64,000 bases of DNA from Okeania sp. SIO1I7 (lineage in GTDB: Bacteria > Cyanobacteriota > Cyanobacteriia > Cyanobacteriales > Microcoleaceae). How positions within the stretch are numbered: position 1 is the first letter of the stretch; each line of letters opens with the position of its first letter. The notes beneath the pieces were generated by a model. It was not told where the DNA came from. It made no database searches and worked only from the letters and a program-made list of their open reading frames with translations. The position numbers were made by a program, and so were the translations under genes. The stretch spans positions 1-64,000 of the forward strand of contig JAAHGF010000026.1 of assembly GCA_010672585.1 (NCBI GenBank), in the 5' to 3' direction. This document shows positions 1-9,068 of the stretch, piece by piece.

Positions 1-170
1 ATCGCCCGTGGCCACATTCATCTTTGCTGCGATAGTCGTGGCCATTTCTGGGAGAGCGATCGCGATTTTTAAAGAATTTCTTTTTTGTCTTGGTTACCCC
101 CGGTTGGTTGGGGCTTGGCTTTTTTAGCTGTGATGTCTTTGATTAATCTACTAGGGATTTCTTCCATAAC

Positions 171-1364
171 TCAACTTTTCAATGCTGATACAATACGGGA
201 ACTTGCCATCCTTGCACCCGATAGGTTTCTGGAGACGGGTCCTACTTGCAAAGCAGCTAACCCACCCATAATAAATAGTTCGCAACCAGACCAGCGCAAA
301 TATTCATCTAATACTGGCAACCCATTGACTATTTTTACTGGGTGAGTATTCAAGACTTCTTTTAAGATAGGTTGTTGTGTGACATCAAGTTTTGTACCTG
401 TTGCTAACCAGATGCGGTCACATTCCCACATCATTCCATCATCACATTTTACTTGCCAGCGATCGCTGACAAACTCAGCACCCACTACCTGACATTCCTC
501 AAAAATAGATAACTTGTTTTGGTGTTGGTAACGGCGCAACTGAGTCATCACTGCTGGTGTCATGGAACCGCCATCTCGTGCTTGTTGAATTAACTGCCAT
601 CGTTTTTGCCAGTCAGTTTCAGCGCTAAAAGCTTTTAAATATTTTGGGCCTAACCAACCGGGTTCGGCATCAAATAATTTCTCTTTGAGCTGACGTCTGA
701 CCATCAAGGTTACGTTTGCGCCTCGTTTTAAGGCTCCCAATGCTAAGTGACCGCTAGTTAATCCCCCACCGATAATTAGTACTTTTTCCCCCTTGAGTCG
801 CAAACCTTGCAAGTCTACTTGGTGGGAGTGACAAAGGCGTTGGTTTGGATAGGGGGTGGGAATTTTTTTTGCCCATTCTGGAAGTTGAGGTTTTCCCCCA
901 CCATTGGCTATGATTACTTGACGAGCTATGGTTGAGTTACCATCGTCTAGTTCGACTCGAAACTGAGGGTTCCCTCGGTGGGTGATGGGAGCAATGTTTG
1001 TCACTGATGCTTTATATACTTTGTCTTCTAACTGCCAGCGACTAACTACGTCTTGGGAAAATTCTTGAAATAGTTTTGTTCCAGGTAGGTCGTAGGGAGG
1101 GAATAGTTCGTTTGGGCGATTTTCCGCAAACCGACGCAGGGAATAGGGGTCTGGGTCTGGGTGGTGAACGGCAGGGGAGCGCAAGTGGGGTATTTCTTGG
1201 GCTGCAAATTGCTGTCGCCACTGACTCATCCAAGTGGCACTGGGGTCAAATACTATTATTTTATGGCGATACTTTTTCCGTTTTTGCAACAGATGAGTTA
1301 CCAAAGTTAGGGCATGGGGTCCTGCACCTACGATGGCAATGTTGGTTTGTATTGGTAAGGACAT
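171..1364 (-). CDS. FAD/NAD(P)-binding oxidoreductase, lysine/ornithine N-monooxygenase-like
   Basis: Protein of 397 aa. An N-terminal FAD-binding Rossmann motif (GAGPHAL, about residue 13) and a central second dinucleotide motif (IIGGGLTSGH, about residue 198) give the two-dinucleotide layout of flavoprotein monooxygenases of the SidA/IucD type. That family hydroxylates amino groups with NADPH and O2, often for siderophores; the substrate here cannot be read. The ATG at 1364 is preferred over an upstream TTG at 1379 because the protein then begins just before the FAD motif. A near-perfect Fur box lies 23-40 bases upstream of this ATG, so iron-repressed expression is likely. The gene stands alone, with no siderophore synthesis genes in the window. 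It could also be a generic cytosolic flavin oxidoreductase. Family call fairly sure, substrate unknown. Confidence 0.75.
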   Translation of the reverse strand: MSLPIQTNIAIVGAGPHALTLVTHLLQKRKKYRHKIIVFDPSATWMSQWRQQFAAQEIPHLRSPAVHHPDPDPYSLRRFAENRPNELFPPYDLPGTKLFQEFSQDVVSRWQLEDKVYKASVTNIAPITHRGNPQFRVELDDGNSTIARQVIIANGGGKPQLPEWAKKIPTPYPNQRLCHSHQVDLQGLRLKGEKVLIIGGGLTSGHLALGALKRGANVTLMVRRQLKEKLFDAEPGWLGPKYLKAFSAETDWQKRWQLIQQARDGGSMTPAVMTQLRRYQHQNKLSIFEECQVVGAEFVSDRWQVKCDDGMMWECDRIWLATGTKLDVTQQPILKEVLNTHPVKIVNGLPVLDEYLRWSGCELFIMGGLAALQVGPVSRNLSGARMASSRIVSALKS

Positions 1365-1386
1365 GGAATTAAAGAACAATGGTTAT

Positions 1387-1404
1387 GATAATGATTATCA
1401 TTAT
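1387..1404. promoter_or_regulatory. Fur box
   Basis: GATAATGATTATCATTAT is almost identical to the classical Fur consensus (GATAATGATAATCATTATC) and is nearly palindromic. It sits directly upstream of the minus-strand FAD oxidoreductase, in the position of a promoter operator. Binding by Fur is inferred from the match. Confidence 0.8.
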
Positions 1405-1418
1405 TATTTTAATTATAT

Positions 1419-1553
1419 AGCGCTGTGCGCAGGCAACAGCTCCGGAAAGCAACAGCTCATCTGGGGGAATAAAAAACTGATAATATAAGGCTTTTAGCTA
1501 TTGGACAGTTCTTGTAATTTGTAAATATGCCAGCGCATATTGCTATATATATA
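1419..1553. repeat. Dispersed repeat family E, copy 1
   Basis: Starts with TATAGCGCTGTGCGCAGGC and ends near CCAGCGCATATTGCTATATA. The same sequence in opposite orientation occurs at 12879-13031, where a family REP palindrome is inserted in its middle. The ends are imperfect inverted repeats, so it looks like a MITE. No coding content. Confidence 0.6.
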
Positions 1554-2059
1554 GCTGTAACGGCTCACAAACAAGATTTTTCTTAAGTCATGCTGCGCAA
1601 CAAGCAAATTATCTAAGCTTATTTGCATATCATTATAACATATCTACTATACCATATAGTTGAAAATACGTCAAATCAGTATATGGGTAACTTAGAAAAA
1701 TTAGTTCATCATGGCTGAATCAATATGAAGCGATCGCCTATCTAAACAACGAAATAATCTGTATTTGAGGCTTTAAAATCTCTTTAGGTAATAAACTCCC
1801 TTGGATTATTATTCGTTTATATTATCATGGAAGAGCTGAAACTATTGAAATTCTGTTAACTATTTCAGGCGATTTATCTGATTTTTTGTCATCAATCTCT
1901 GACAAAGTTGAAAATTTTAAAATTAGAGGTTGAGATTGATAATTAAAACTTTTCAGTTGAGCGATCGCTGAAATTAAAGAATGAGGATTAAATAAAATAC
2001 AGAAATTAAAGAGCAAAAATTAAAATGTTTAAATGACTTTAATTTGATGTTGAATGAGA
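1554..2059. other. Intergenic stretch without a recognisable gene
   Basis: AT-rich, with two HIP1-type GCGATCGC octamers. No open frame has a recognisable protein or a good ribosome binding site. I see nothing further in it. Confidence 0.4.
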
Positions 2060-2065
2060 AATGAT

Positions 2066-2094
2066 TGACTACTCCCCGGACTTAAGTCACGGGG
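2066..2094. repeat. IS200/IS605-type end hairpin beside tnpB
   Basis: CTCCCCGGACTTAAGTCACG followed by GGGAAAC folds as a CCCCG/CGGGG stem and lies just past the tnpB stop, the usual place for the right-end hairpin and omega-RNA end. A similar CTCCCCGAT...GCGGGG hairpin flanks the tnpB remnant at 21995. The opposite end is probably near 3505-3545 (CATCCCCTGGTTAAAATACG, then GGGGGCC). Confidence 0.55.
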
Positions 2095-3422
2095 AAACAA
2101 GCGCAGATACTACGCAACAGGATAAATCCTTGTTGCTCCGTCTGTTCTTAGCTGACCAAAGATATACTCTTTGGGGACAAGTCAAAGTGCCCCTACACAG
2201 TCTGCTTAAGTCTAAACCTAGCTTTCTGCTTACTTTTGTGATGATATTTGCAGCCCCATTACAGTCTGCATTCACAAAACAATTATTACCACTTCTATAC
2301 AAACCACGCTTTACTCTTTTTCCTGACGGTTTCCAATCATTGGGTTTCTCACCATAATTAGGCAGATTGTCACCATCTAAAAATGAAGCAATACTTGTAT
2401 AACTTTCCTCAGTTTCTATAAATATAATCCCATACTCTTCACATAATTGAGCTATTCTCTGTTTGAGTCTAGCTGTCGGAATTGGTACAAATTCTGAATT
2501 ACTTTTTTTTCCTAATTCTATTTTATTTTTCTGACCTTTATTCCAACCAAATGCAATTGTACCAATAGAATTTTTGTGCGCAATGATTAATTACTATTCT
2601 GGCTGCTTTATTAATTCCATCACGCATTTGTCGGTTACGCTTTTCTGTAACTTCAGCTAGTTTATTTGACCAAAATCCAGTCGGTTGATTTTCTTTAATG
2701 GTTGATATCTGTTTGTTGTACCAACCCACCCCTTTAGTTCCCCTCCCGGGAGGGGATAGGGGTGGGTGTTTCCCATCTACTATCAAGCTAGTATTTATAT
2801 TGGATACACAGGTCAACCAATTATTTACACCATGGTCTATTCCTAAGACATTTTCTCGATCTAATTGAGGTTTAATCACTATTTCTTTTTCATAGACAAA
2901 TTCCCAATAAAAACATCTATTTCTGGGTAATATTCTTAGTTCTTTGAGACTAGAGAATGCTAGATTACTAGGCATGGGAATTAAAAAGCTATCTATTCCA
3001 AACCAGCGTTTACAGGTATTCCCTAATGGTACTCTAATTTGATTATCTTTAAGTTTTAATGCTTGCTTGGGGTAACTAACTGTAGCCATTCCCCCTTTTT
3101 TTCTGTAGTTAGGAATCCTTGGTATGTCTAAGATTTTTCCTTCTCTGTAGGCTTTAATTAGACTATAATAAGAGCGAAATGATTCAGCTACAGTTCTCAA
3201 TATTTGTTGTGCTGCTTGAGAATATAGAACTTTATAATGATAGTTGTGTTTGTAGACCTTTTCCAAGTAATATTTGCCAATACTAATCCTGGCTTTAAAA
3301 TATAATTGTCTACCATAATATATGCCCATATTAGTGAGTTTGTGATACTGTTCGCACAAGAATGTTAAAATGGGAATTAATTCAGGATTTTTACCTACTA
3401 AAACTTGCTGACAACAGTACAT
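2087..3422 (-). pseudogene. tnpB: RNA-guided nuclease TnpB (IS200/IS605 accessory), frameshifted
   Basis: The first 294 codons (3422 down) carry the first RuvC aspartate in VLGIDHGVNNW. Near 2560-2575, in an A-run after GCGCAC, the frame shifts. The C-terminal part continues to 2087 in another frame, with the glutamate in IFIETEESYTS and the last aspartate in NADCNGAANI. The zinc-ribbon cysteines of many TnpBs are absent, as in a known cyanobacterial subgroup. A dispersed REP palindrome is inserted in frame at about 2725-2770 and translated as HPPLSPPGRGTKGVGW, inside the RuvC region. No tnpA lies nearby, so mobility would need a transposase supplied elsewhere. Hairpin-bearing ends lie at about 2060-2100 and 3490-3545. 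Confidence 0.85.
2725..2770. repeat. REP-like palindrome CCCCTCCCGGGAGGGG inserted in tnpB
   Basis: The palindrome followed by ATAGGGGTGGGT recurs at about 8908, 12961, 21840, 41067, 46356, 46521, 50100 and 55753, always with the tail TTAGGGGTGGGTTG or its complement. This copy lies inside a coding frame without shifting it. Confidence 0.75.
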
Positions 3423-3606
3423 TTGAAATGGGCATACCGAACAATAATTCTAGGTAATAATAGCACAGAAAAACTAAAGTTGTCTAGTCTAAACGACTCC
3501 CTTGTTTTCATCCCCTGGTTAAAATACGGGGGCCTTCAACGTCGCTTTTCGGTAATTAGTGGAATTAACAACAGAGGTTGACAAACAAAATTCTGATATT
3601 CTAACT

Positions 3607-3646
3607 TCCTGACTCCTGACTCCTGACTCCTGACTTCTGACTCCTA
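3607..3646. repeat. Short tandem heptanucleotide repeat (CTCCTGA)n
   Basis: About five copies of CTCCTGA with one variant. Similar short tandem arrays recur through the window and are typical of filamentous cyanobacteria. Confidence 0.85.
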
Positions 3647-3763
3647 ACTAATAACTAGCTTATCTAACTTTTTAGATAGCAAATGGTATTATTTACAGAC
3701 CGAGGCGTTTTTGTCTATCCAATGATAAAATCTCTCAAAAATAATATCTGCCTATTCATCTGA

Positions 3764-4912
3764 ATGCATATTGCTTGGCTTGGAAAAAAATATCCTTTTT
3801 GTGGCAACGTTACCTACTCTAGAGAAATAACCAATGCTCTATTAGACCGGGGCTATCAGGTTAGCTTTCTTCATTTTGCTACTGAAGATAATGAACCTGA
3901 TAAATGGCCAAGATTTCATGAAGTGTCTCTTCCTTGTATCTACAAATCTCAGGGTTATATCATACCTACCCTTAAATCTAGCAAAGTTTTGAGTGAGGCT
4001 TTACAGAAGCTCAAGCCTGATATTGTTCATGCTTCTTTAACTCTTTCTCCTCTTGATTTCTTACTACCTGAAATTTGCGAAGAGCTAAATATTCCTTTGG
4101 TAGCTACTTTTCATGCCCAGTTTGATAGTAAACCGCGCAATATAAAATCGGGGACTCAATTTTTGGCTTATCAGTTATATGCTCCTTTTTTGGCACATTA
4201 TGACCGAGTTATCATTTTTTCTGAAATACAGCGAGATTTTTTGGTGAAATTAGGAGTTCCTGGCCATAAAGTGGCAGTAATTCCCAATGGGGTTGATGTA
4301 GATAAATATTGTCCTGGTATGTCTAGTCTCAAGACTGAGTTAAATGCTCAACGTATATTTCTATATTTAGGTCGTATTTCTACGGCTAAGAATGTTGAAT
4401 CTCTACTTAAGGCTTGGAAACATTCTGATATTGGACATGGTAGCCATTTGATAATTGTTGGTGATGGACCATTAGCTGCTTCTTTGCAAATTTTCTATAG
4501 CGATGTGAAGGGAGTTAGTTGGTTTGGATATGTGAGTGATGAACAACGACGGATAGAAATTTTGCGTGGTGCGGATGTGTTTATTTTACCTTCTTTGGTT
4601 GAGGGTTTGTCTTTGGCTTTGTTGGAAGCAATGTCTTGTGGTTTGGCTTGTGTGGCGACAGATGCGGGTGCTGATGGTGAGGTGTTGGAAAATGGTGCGG
4701 GTATAATTTTGAATACTCATAATGTTACTACTCAGTTGCAAACTTTATTGCCTTTGTTTAAGGATCATCCTGAGTTAACTACTCTTTTGGGGCAAAAGGC
4801 TCGCCGGAGAGTTTTAGAACGTTATACTTTGAGTCGAAATATTGCTCAATTGGAAATGCTTTATGATGAAGTTTTGCAAGAAAGAAATCTCCAGTTAGGT
4901 AGTTTGATTTAG
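3764..4912 (+). CDS. Glycosyltransferase family 4
   Basis: Protein of 382 aa with the GT-B, GT4 layout. The N-terminal acceptor domain starts at HIAWLGKKYPFCGN, and PNGVDVDKY (about residue 178) sits at the domain hinge. YLGRISTAKN (about 200) starts the donor half, and the EGLSLALLEAMSCG block (about 285) contains the ExxxxxxxE signature that binds the nucleotide-sugar. Such retaining enzymes build lipid-linked sugars, exopolysaccharide or glycolipids. No signal peptide or membrane helix, so cytosolic or peripheral. Sugar donor and acceptor cannot be inferred because no other glycan genes are nearby. Convergent with the operon on the other strand that ends at 5024. Confidence 0.88.
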   Translation: MHIAWLGKKYPFCGNVTYSREITNALLDRGYQVSFLHFATEDNEPDKWPRFHEVSLPCIYKSQGYIIPTLKSSKVLSEALQKLKPDIVHASLTLSPLDFLLPEICEELNIPLVATFHAQFDSKPRNIKSGTQFLAYQLYAPFLAHYDRVIIFSEIQRDFLVKLGVPGHKVAVIPNGVDVDKYCPGMSSLKTELNAQRIFLYLGRISTAKNVESLLKAWKHSDIGHGSHLIIVGDGPLAASLQIFYSDVKGVSWFGYVSDEQRRIEILRGADVFILPSLVEGLSLALLEAMSCGLACVATDAGADGEVLENGAGIILNTHNVTTQLQTLLPLFKDHPELTTLLGQKARRRVLERYTLSRNIAQLEMLYDEVLQERNLQLGSLI

Positions 4913-5023
4913 ACCCACATTCCGCAGTACTAATAACAAGTATAGATACTTACTAAAACCTTCAGACTTTCATGTAGCAGATTTTGTCCCGTGAAATGTG
5001 GGATTGAAACATTTACAATTGAA

Positions 5024-5779
5024 TTAAGCTAGTAAAAGAGGACTTATCTTATCTACTAAGTTAAGCACTGGTACAGCAACTTCTCCCATACTTATTGCAG
5101 CATCCTTAAGTCCTTCAAGGCTAATTTCATACCATTGACGGCGTGGTTGAGTTCTTGTTGACTCTTTAACAAGGGTTTCTGCGTCTTGTGCCATCGTCTT
5201 TGCTGTTTCAGTTTGTTCAGGAGTTGCTTTTTTGTTAACTTCATTAATAGTCTTCAACAATTGGTCTAACAAATTCTTGATATCGTCGTCTACCTTAGCT
5301 TCCGCCAAAGTGTTAAAACTATTTTCAATACTATCAGCAATAACAACTGGAGCTGAAATTTCAGCATTGCCACCAATTTCAATAACTTTCTCTTTTTTCA
5401 TCGTTTTCTCCAAGATATTATCTCCTTTGTCTGATTGTTGAATTATCACTTGACTGACAGGAGACTCAAAGATAATTTCTCTAGATTTTTCGTTTGATGG
5501 TTCTGATAATGTATTATCGTCTTTTGTTTGTAGTTCTTTCTCAATTTCATCGGTTAATTCGAGTAAGGCAGATATAAGCCGATTTTTCTCTATTCTTATT
5601 GTCTCTGAACTAACAATACCTTTTCGTTCTTCTGTTAAAATTTGCTTTAACTTAGCTTTATGTCCCAAAACTTCATTGTAAAAGCGAGAAGAGTATTTGC
5701 TAGTTAATTCAAGCATTTGTTGACTTGCGCCTTCTAAGTCACCATCCTGAATTGAATTTTTTATCCGCTCAATATTCAT
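5024..5779 (-). CDS. Putative effector-associated-domain protein with C-terminal hydrophobic helix
   Basis: Protein of 251 aa, last gene of a three-gene operon, 8 bases after the membrane protein gene. Residues 1-85 (IKNSIQDGDLEGASQQ ... EERKGIVSSETIRIEKNRL) form a helical bundle with the spacing of effector-associated domain 11, a homotypic adaptor domain described in NTP-dependent conflict systems of multicellular bacteria. This assignment is from memory. A low-complexity linker follows, containing IGGNAEISAPVVIADS. A charged helix around 165-205 leads to a hydrophobic end (VAVPVLNLVDKISPLLLA) that could insert in or lie on a membrane. The first gene of the operon starts with a similar domain, so the two proteins may pair. 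No catalytic motif is visible. Function unknown. Confidence 0.7.
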   Translation of the reverse strand: MNIERIKNSIQDGDLEGASQQMLELTSKYSSRFYNEVLGHKAKLKQILTEERKGIVSSETIRIEKNRLISALLELTDEIEKELQTKDDNTLSEPSNEKSREIIFESPVSQVIIQQSDKGDNILEKTMKKEKVIEIGGNAEISAPVVIADSIENSFNTLAEAKVDDDIKNLLDQLLKTINEVNKKATPEQTETAKTMAQDAETLVKESTRTQPRRQWYEISLEGLKDAAISMGEVAVPVLNLVDKISPLLLA

Positions 5780-5787
5780 AATTTAAA

Positions 5788-7101
5788 CTATTCTTTGGGT
5801 AATGATAAAACTCGATTTAAAACCACTTTTTGCAGTGGTACAAGACATGAATATACCATAAAAAATTTAATTAAAATCCATGTATTTTCTTTAATGTTGC
5901 CATTGCTTGATACAAGACTAAGGAAACAAATCAAAACACCTACAGCAATGGGTAAACTAAGAAAGTTAATATATAGAAACTGGGAGTATTTTCTTTTTTT
6001 TGCTAATTGAATAGATGAAAAAATCATAAATAAGATAATTAAAAATATCAGTCCTACTGATATTTGCTCACCAGAGCTAGATAAATCAACATGAAAAAAT
6101 ATTGGGTCTATAAATCCAAAAAGTTTGCTTTCAGCACTATTTAAAAATATACCCAAAAAGATACCTAAAATCGTTAAAATTATTATATAAAGTACAATCA
6201 AACTAAGAACTCGCCAATTACTATGCTTTCTAATTATTAAAAAGAATATTCCTAAGATTGCAAAGATTGTGTGCAACCACCAATGAGTGTCATATGGCAA
6301 CTTTTCAGTATTTTCATCAATATCATTAGTTATGAATTCTTTAATATCTCGACAAATACTTAACGATTCATAGCATCTATTTAACGATTCATCGCATACT
6401 TTTTTATTAGGATTAGGAGGCAATTTAGATTGACATTTAATCCACAAAGATATTGTTGGTTTTAGCTTTTGTTTCAATCCTTTAAATTCATCTGTATCCG
6501 ACAATTCTTCTAGCTCTTTTTTGAATCCCTTCAATTTATCTGTATTGCAGAATTCCAACGTAAAGATATTGATATCGTAGCTCTTGCTGTGTGTATTTAG
6601 CTTGTTGTATTGATTTAGTAAATTATTTAACTCCCGGAACTCCAAACCACAACCAGTTGCGTCAATAATATTTGCATCATTTTTTGCTACCGTATCAATT
6701 GCTGTGTAAGTCATAGTTAATGAACTAGAAATAATTATAAGTGTACACACTGTATAAATAACTATTTCCATAATTCCATCAGTAAAATGGAAATTTCCGT
6801 ATTCCTTTGCTACATTAAATAAACACTGTTTTAAAAACCAATAAACAAATGCTGCTACTTCAGTTAACATCACTATGAAAATGATAAAATTAATAAACTC
6901 ATCTATTAGATGAAATTGACTAGGTTCACGAAAAAACATCCAAACCAGAAAATTCAAGATTATATTTGCCAAAAGTCCATAATAAAAAACATAGTGTATT
7001 TTTGAAATCCATATTCTAGGATAATTAAGCAACAAATATCGATCCAATCTCTTGAGAAATCCCGGATTTAAAAAATCTATTATTAGCTGTGGAGTTTTCA
7101 T
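5788..7101 (-). CDS. Multi-pass membrane protein partnered with ABC ATPase (permease-like)
   Basis: Protein of 437 aa with about eight hydrophobic segments: three in the first 140 residues (including NIILNFLVWMFF and INFIIFIVMLTEVAAFVYW), a soluble loop of about 150 residues containing several cysteines, then five more towards the C-terminus. The amphipathic start (RLDRYLLLNYPRIWISKIHY) is distinctive and probably lies on the membrane face. The ATG overlaps the stop of the upstream ABC ATPase gene by four bases (ATGA), so they are translationally coupled. I infer that this is the membrane half of an ABC-type machine, although it does not obviously match a standard ABC-2 permease. Exporter, channel or membrane-disrupting effector all remain possible. 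Plasma membrane location is clear; function is not. Confidence 0.75.
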   Translation of the reverse strand: MKTPQLIIDFLNPGFLKRLDRYLLLNYPRIWISKIHYVFYYGLLANIILNFLVWMFFREPSQFHLIDEFINFIIFIVMLTEVAAFVYWFLKQCLFNVAKEYGNFHFTDGIMEIVIYTVCTLIIISSSLTMTYTAIDTVAKNDANIIDATGCGLEFRELNNLLNQYNKLNTHSKSYDINIFTLEFCNTDKLKGFKKELEELSDTDEFKGLKQKLKPTISLWIKCQSKLPPNPNKKVCDESLNRCYESLSICRDIKEFITNDIDENTEKLPYDTHWWLHTIFAILGIFFLIIRKHSNWRVLSLIVLYIIILTILGIFLGIFLNSAESKLFGFIDPIFFHVDLSSSGEQISVGLIFLIILFMIFSSIQLAKKRKYSQFLYINFLSLPIAVGVLICFLSLVSSNGNIKENTWILIKFFMVYSCLVPLQKVVLNRVLSLPKE

Positions 7102-8579
7102 TTTTCTGTAGTAAATAAACGTCGAGTAGATTTGCTTATGTCTCTAAAGTATTTCAAGGTAATATCATGGTCGAGAAAAAGTTTAATAAAGTCATTACTA
7201 CCAATATTTCTTGAGGTGTTGATAATATACTGATTCTGAGCAACCATTTCAATCTGGGTGTATGATATTTCTTCAAGCAAATCCATTAATTCATTTTTTG
7301 ATAGGTTACAATTTAATTCAAAAGCATTTTCTTTCCTATCTTTACCAAAATCTTCTAAATTACCATTGTAAACAACAGAACCCTCTTTGATAAAAACAAT
7401 ATTATCAGTAACATTTTCAACTTCATGTAAATGTTGTGAACTCAAAAGTATAGTTTTGGGATGAGCAAGAGAATCAGCTAAATATCTTAAATCCTGTAAG
7501 AATAATAACTGAGTATTAACATCAAGATTTGCTAAAGGTTCATCTAATATTAAAAGTTGAGGATTACAGACTAATGCTTTAGCTAATGAAAATCGCATTT
7601 TAAAACCACCAGAAATCTCGTTCCAAGCTGCATTTCTATACTTATCTAAACCAAGTCGCCAGATAATAAAATCAACTTCATCTTCATTTTCTTTTCCTTT
7701 AATACCATGAATAGCTGCTGCAAAATGCAGATTATCAACTAGCGATCCTGTCCATTTTGATAACTCTTGAGGAACGTATGCTATTTGTTGTTTGATTTTG
7801 TACCAAGATGTTTCTTTTGATTTTGTCAAAGCAGGATATTTAATAATACCGCTGGTTTGCTGTAACTCACCAGCAATTATTTTTAATAAAGTCGTTTTCC
7901 CATTACCATTTTCACCAACAAGAGAGGTAATTTCACCAAATTTTAATTCTAATTCCGGTACGGATAACTTGAAGTCTGTTAATCTACCTGAATATTCTTT
8001 GGTGATATTTATTATATTAGCTACTACATTAATATTAGAGCTTTTAATACTTGATTTTTTTTGCTTTTTCCATGATTCCTTTATTTGTTCGTATGAAGTT
8101 TTTGGTATATTTTTTTCGATATTTTCTAGCTCTAGATATTTTTCATTAAGATTGATAGTAGTATCATGTTTTCCATTAACATTGATAGTATTATCTTTTG
8201 GATTATATTTGGAAGTAGGCTTGTTTTTATCTTCTTTTGGAGGAACAAGTGTTAGTATTGGTGAGTAATTTTTTCTATATTCTTCAACTATTAAATCAAC
8301 AAATTCTAAAACAGAAAAAGTTAAACCTGAAAATTTTTCCCTGATAGTTTCTTCTGAAGAACTAGACTTTCGTTTATCTTCTCTCAGTTCAGTATAGCGA
8401 CGCTGAAATTCAATTGCTTCATATTTACGTTCTTTATAAACTGCAAAATCTTCAGCAAAATCCATTACTCTCTTAGTAGCTAAATCAAGCTGATTATCTT
8501 CAATCAGCTTTTTTATTTCTTGCTGAAAGTCTTCAGGTTGCCGATTTAATTTTTCTGATTCTGCTTGCATTACTTGCAT
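7098..8579 (-). CDS. ABC ATPase with N-terminal effector-associated-like domain
   Basis: Protein of 493 aa from the ATG at 8579; a longer frame starts from TTG at 8615. Residues about 15-95 (EIKKLIEDNQLDLATKRVMD and following) resemble the N-terminal adaptor domain of the 251-aa protein two genes downstream. A linker of 80-100 residues follows. An ABC nucleotide-binding domain occupies about 195-430: Walker A GENGNGKTT, Q-loop AYVPQE, signature-like EISGGFKMRFSLAKAL, Walker B LLILDEPLANLD and switch histidine SSQH. The C-terminal 65 residues form a small separate domain. ABC ATPases normally lack such adaptor domains, which suggests regulated recruitment. First gene of the operon; its start abuts the 3-prime end of a broken petJ copy. 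Confidence 0.8.
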   Translation of the reverse strand: MQVMQAESEKLNRQPEDFQQEIKKLIEDNQLDLATKRVMDFAEDFAVYKERKYEAIEFQRRYTELREDKRKSSSSEETIREKFSGLTFSVLEFVDLIVEEYRKNYSPILTLVPPKEDKNKPTSKYNPKDNTINVNGKHDTTINLNEKYLELENIEKNIPKTSYEQIKESWKKQKKSSIKSSNINVVANIINITKEYSGRLTDFKLSVPELELKFGEITSLVGENGNGKTTLLKIIAGELQQTSGIIKYPALTKSKETSWYKIKQQIAYVPQELSKWTGSLVDNLHFAAAIHGIKGKENEDEVDFIIWRLGLDKYRNAAWNEISGGFKMRFSLAKALVCNPQLLILDEPLANLDVNTQLLFLQDLRYLADSLAHPKTILLSSQHLHEVENVTDNIVFIKEGSVVYNGNLEDFGKDRKENAFELNCNLSKNELMDLLEEISYTQIEMVAQNQYIINTSRNIGSNDFIKLFLDHDITLKYFRDISKSTRRLFTTEK

Positions 8580-8717
8580 CCTAAGTTGGTCTAAATTAAA
8601 TATTAACACTAACAATTTTTTGCCCGCTTCAACACATAACCAGATACAGTTTCTATCTCTGTTTCTATTAAACAGTCTTTGTAAGCTTGCATATTATTTT
8701 TCCCATTCTTAACTCAG

Positions 8718-8989
8718 TAGAGCTTGCTGATTAAATATAAAAGCATTGACATATATAGACTTTAGCCTTTTCAGGTCTGTAATACCTTGGTTTTCAGCTC
8801 TTGACGCTCAAAAAGGAGCGTATTTTAGGTGCATAGTTGGGCAGAAAAATCAAGGGACAATTCTTACTCCTACCTCTTCTAAATTCCTATTTCTCCTGTC
8901 TCCTATCTTCCCCTCCTGGGAGGGTTTAGGGGTGGGTTGTCTCCTGTCTCCTACAAAGAGCAAAAAGACTTTCCATAAGCAAACCCTAA
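8718..8989 (+). mobile_element. MITE-like element family A (copy A1), inside petJ copy
   Basis: Begins TAGAGCTTGCTGATTAAAT and ends GCAAACCCTAA; these ends are imperfect inverted repeats. The interior contains a REP palindrome and CTCCTGT tandem units. Other copies: 14823-14990, 21658-21937, 25887-26068, 46161-46436, 50040-50324, 61315-61482, 62689-62870. No coding capacity. Confidence 0.8.
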
Positions 8990-9068
8990 GTAAGCGATCG
9001 CCTCCACAGAATCTAGTTTATTTCTTTCCAAAGTCTCTATTTTGAAATTTTTTCCCCATCTAACAATA

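Noticed and set aside
1-345. Frames at the left edge reading as hydrophobic protein (for example WLPPVGWGLAFLAVMSLINL)
   Set aside because: Two different frames each look membrane-like for a short stretch, the window cuts them, and the longest overlaps the end of a well-supported gene on the other strand. Could be the end of a membrane protein gene but not supportable.
4912-5023. GTGAAATGTGGGATTGAAAC resembles the end of a cyanobacterial CRISPR repeat
   Set aside because: Only one copy with a diverged partner (CCCACATTCCGCA) and no spacers or cas genes; related motifs at 43566 and 43820 show it to be a dispersed repeat.
7792-8268. 158-residue frame opposite the ABC ATPase gene
   Set aside because: Antisense shadow of an AT-rich gene with clear ATPase motifs on the other strand.
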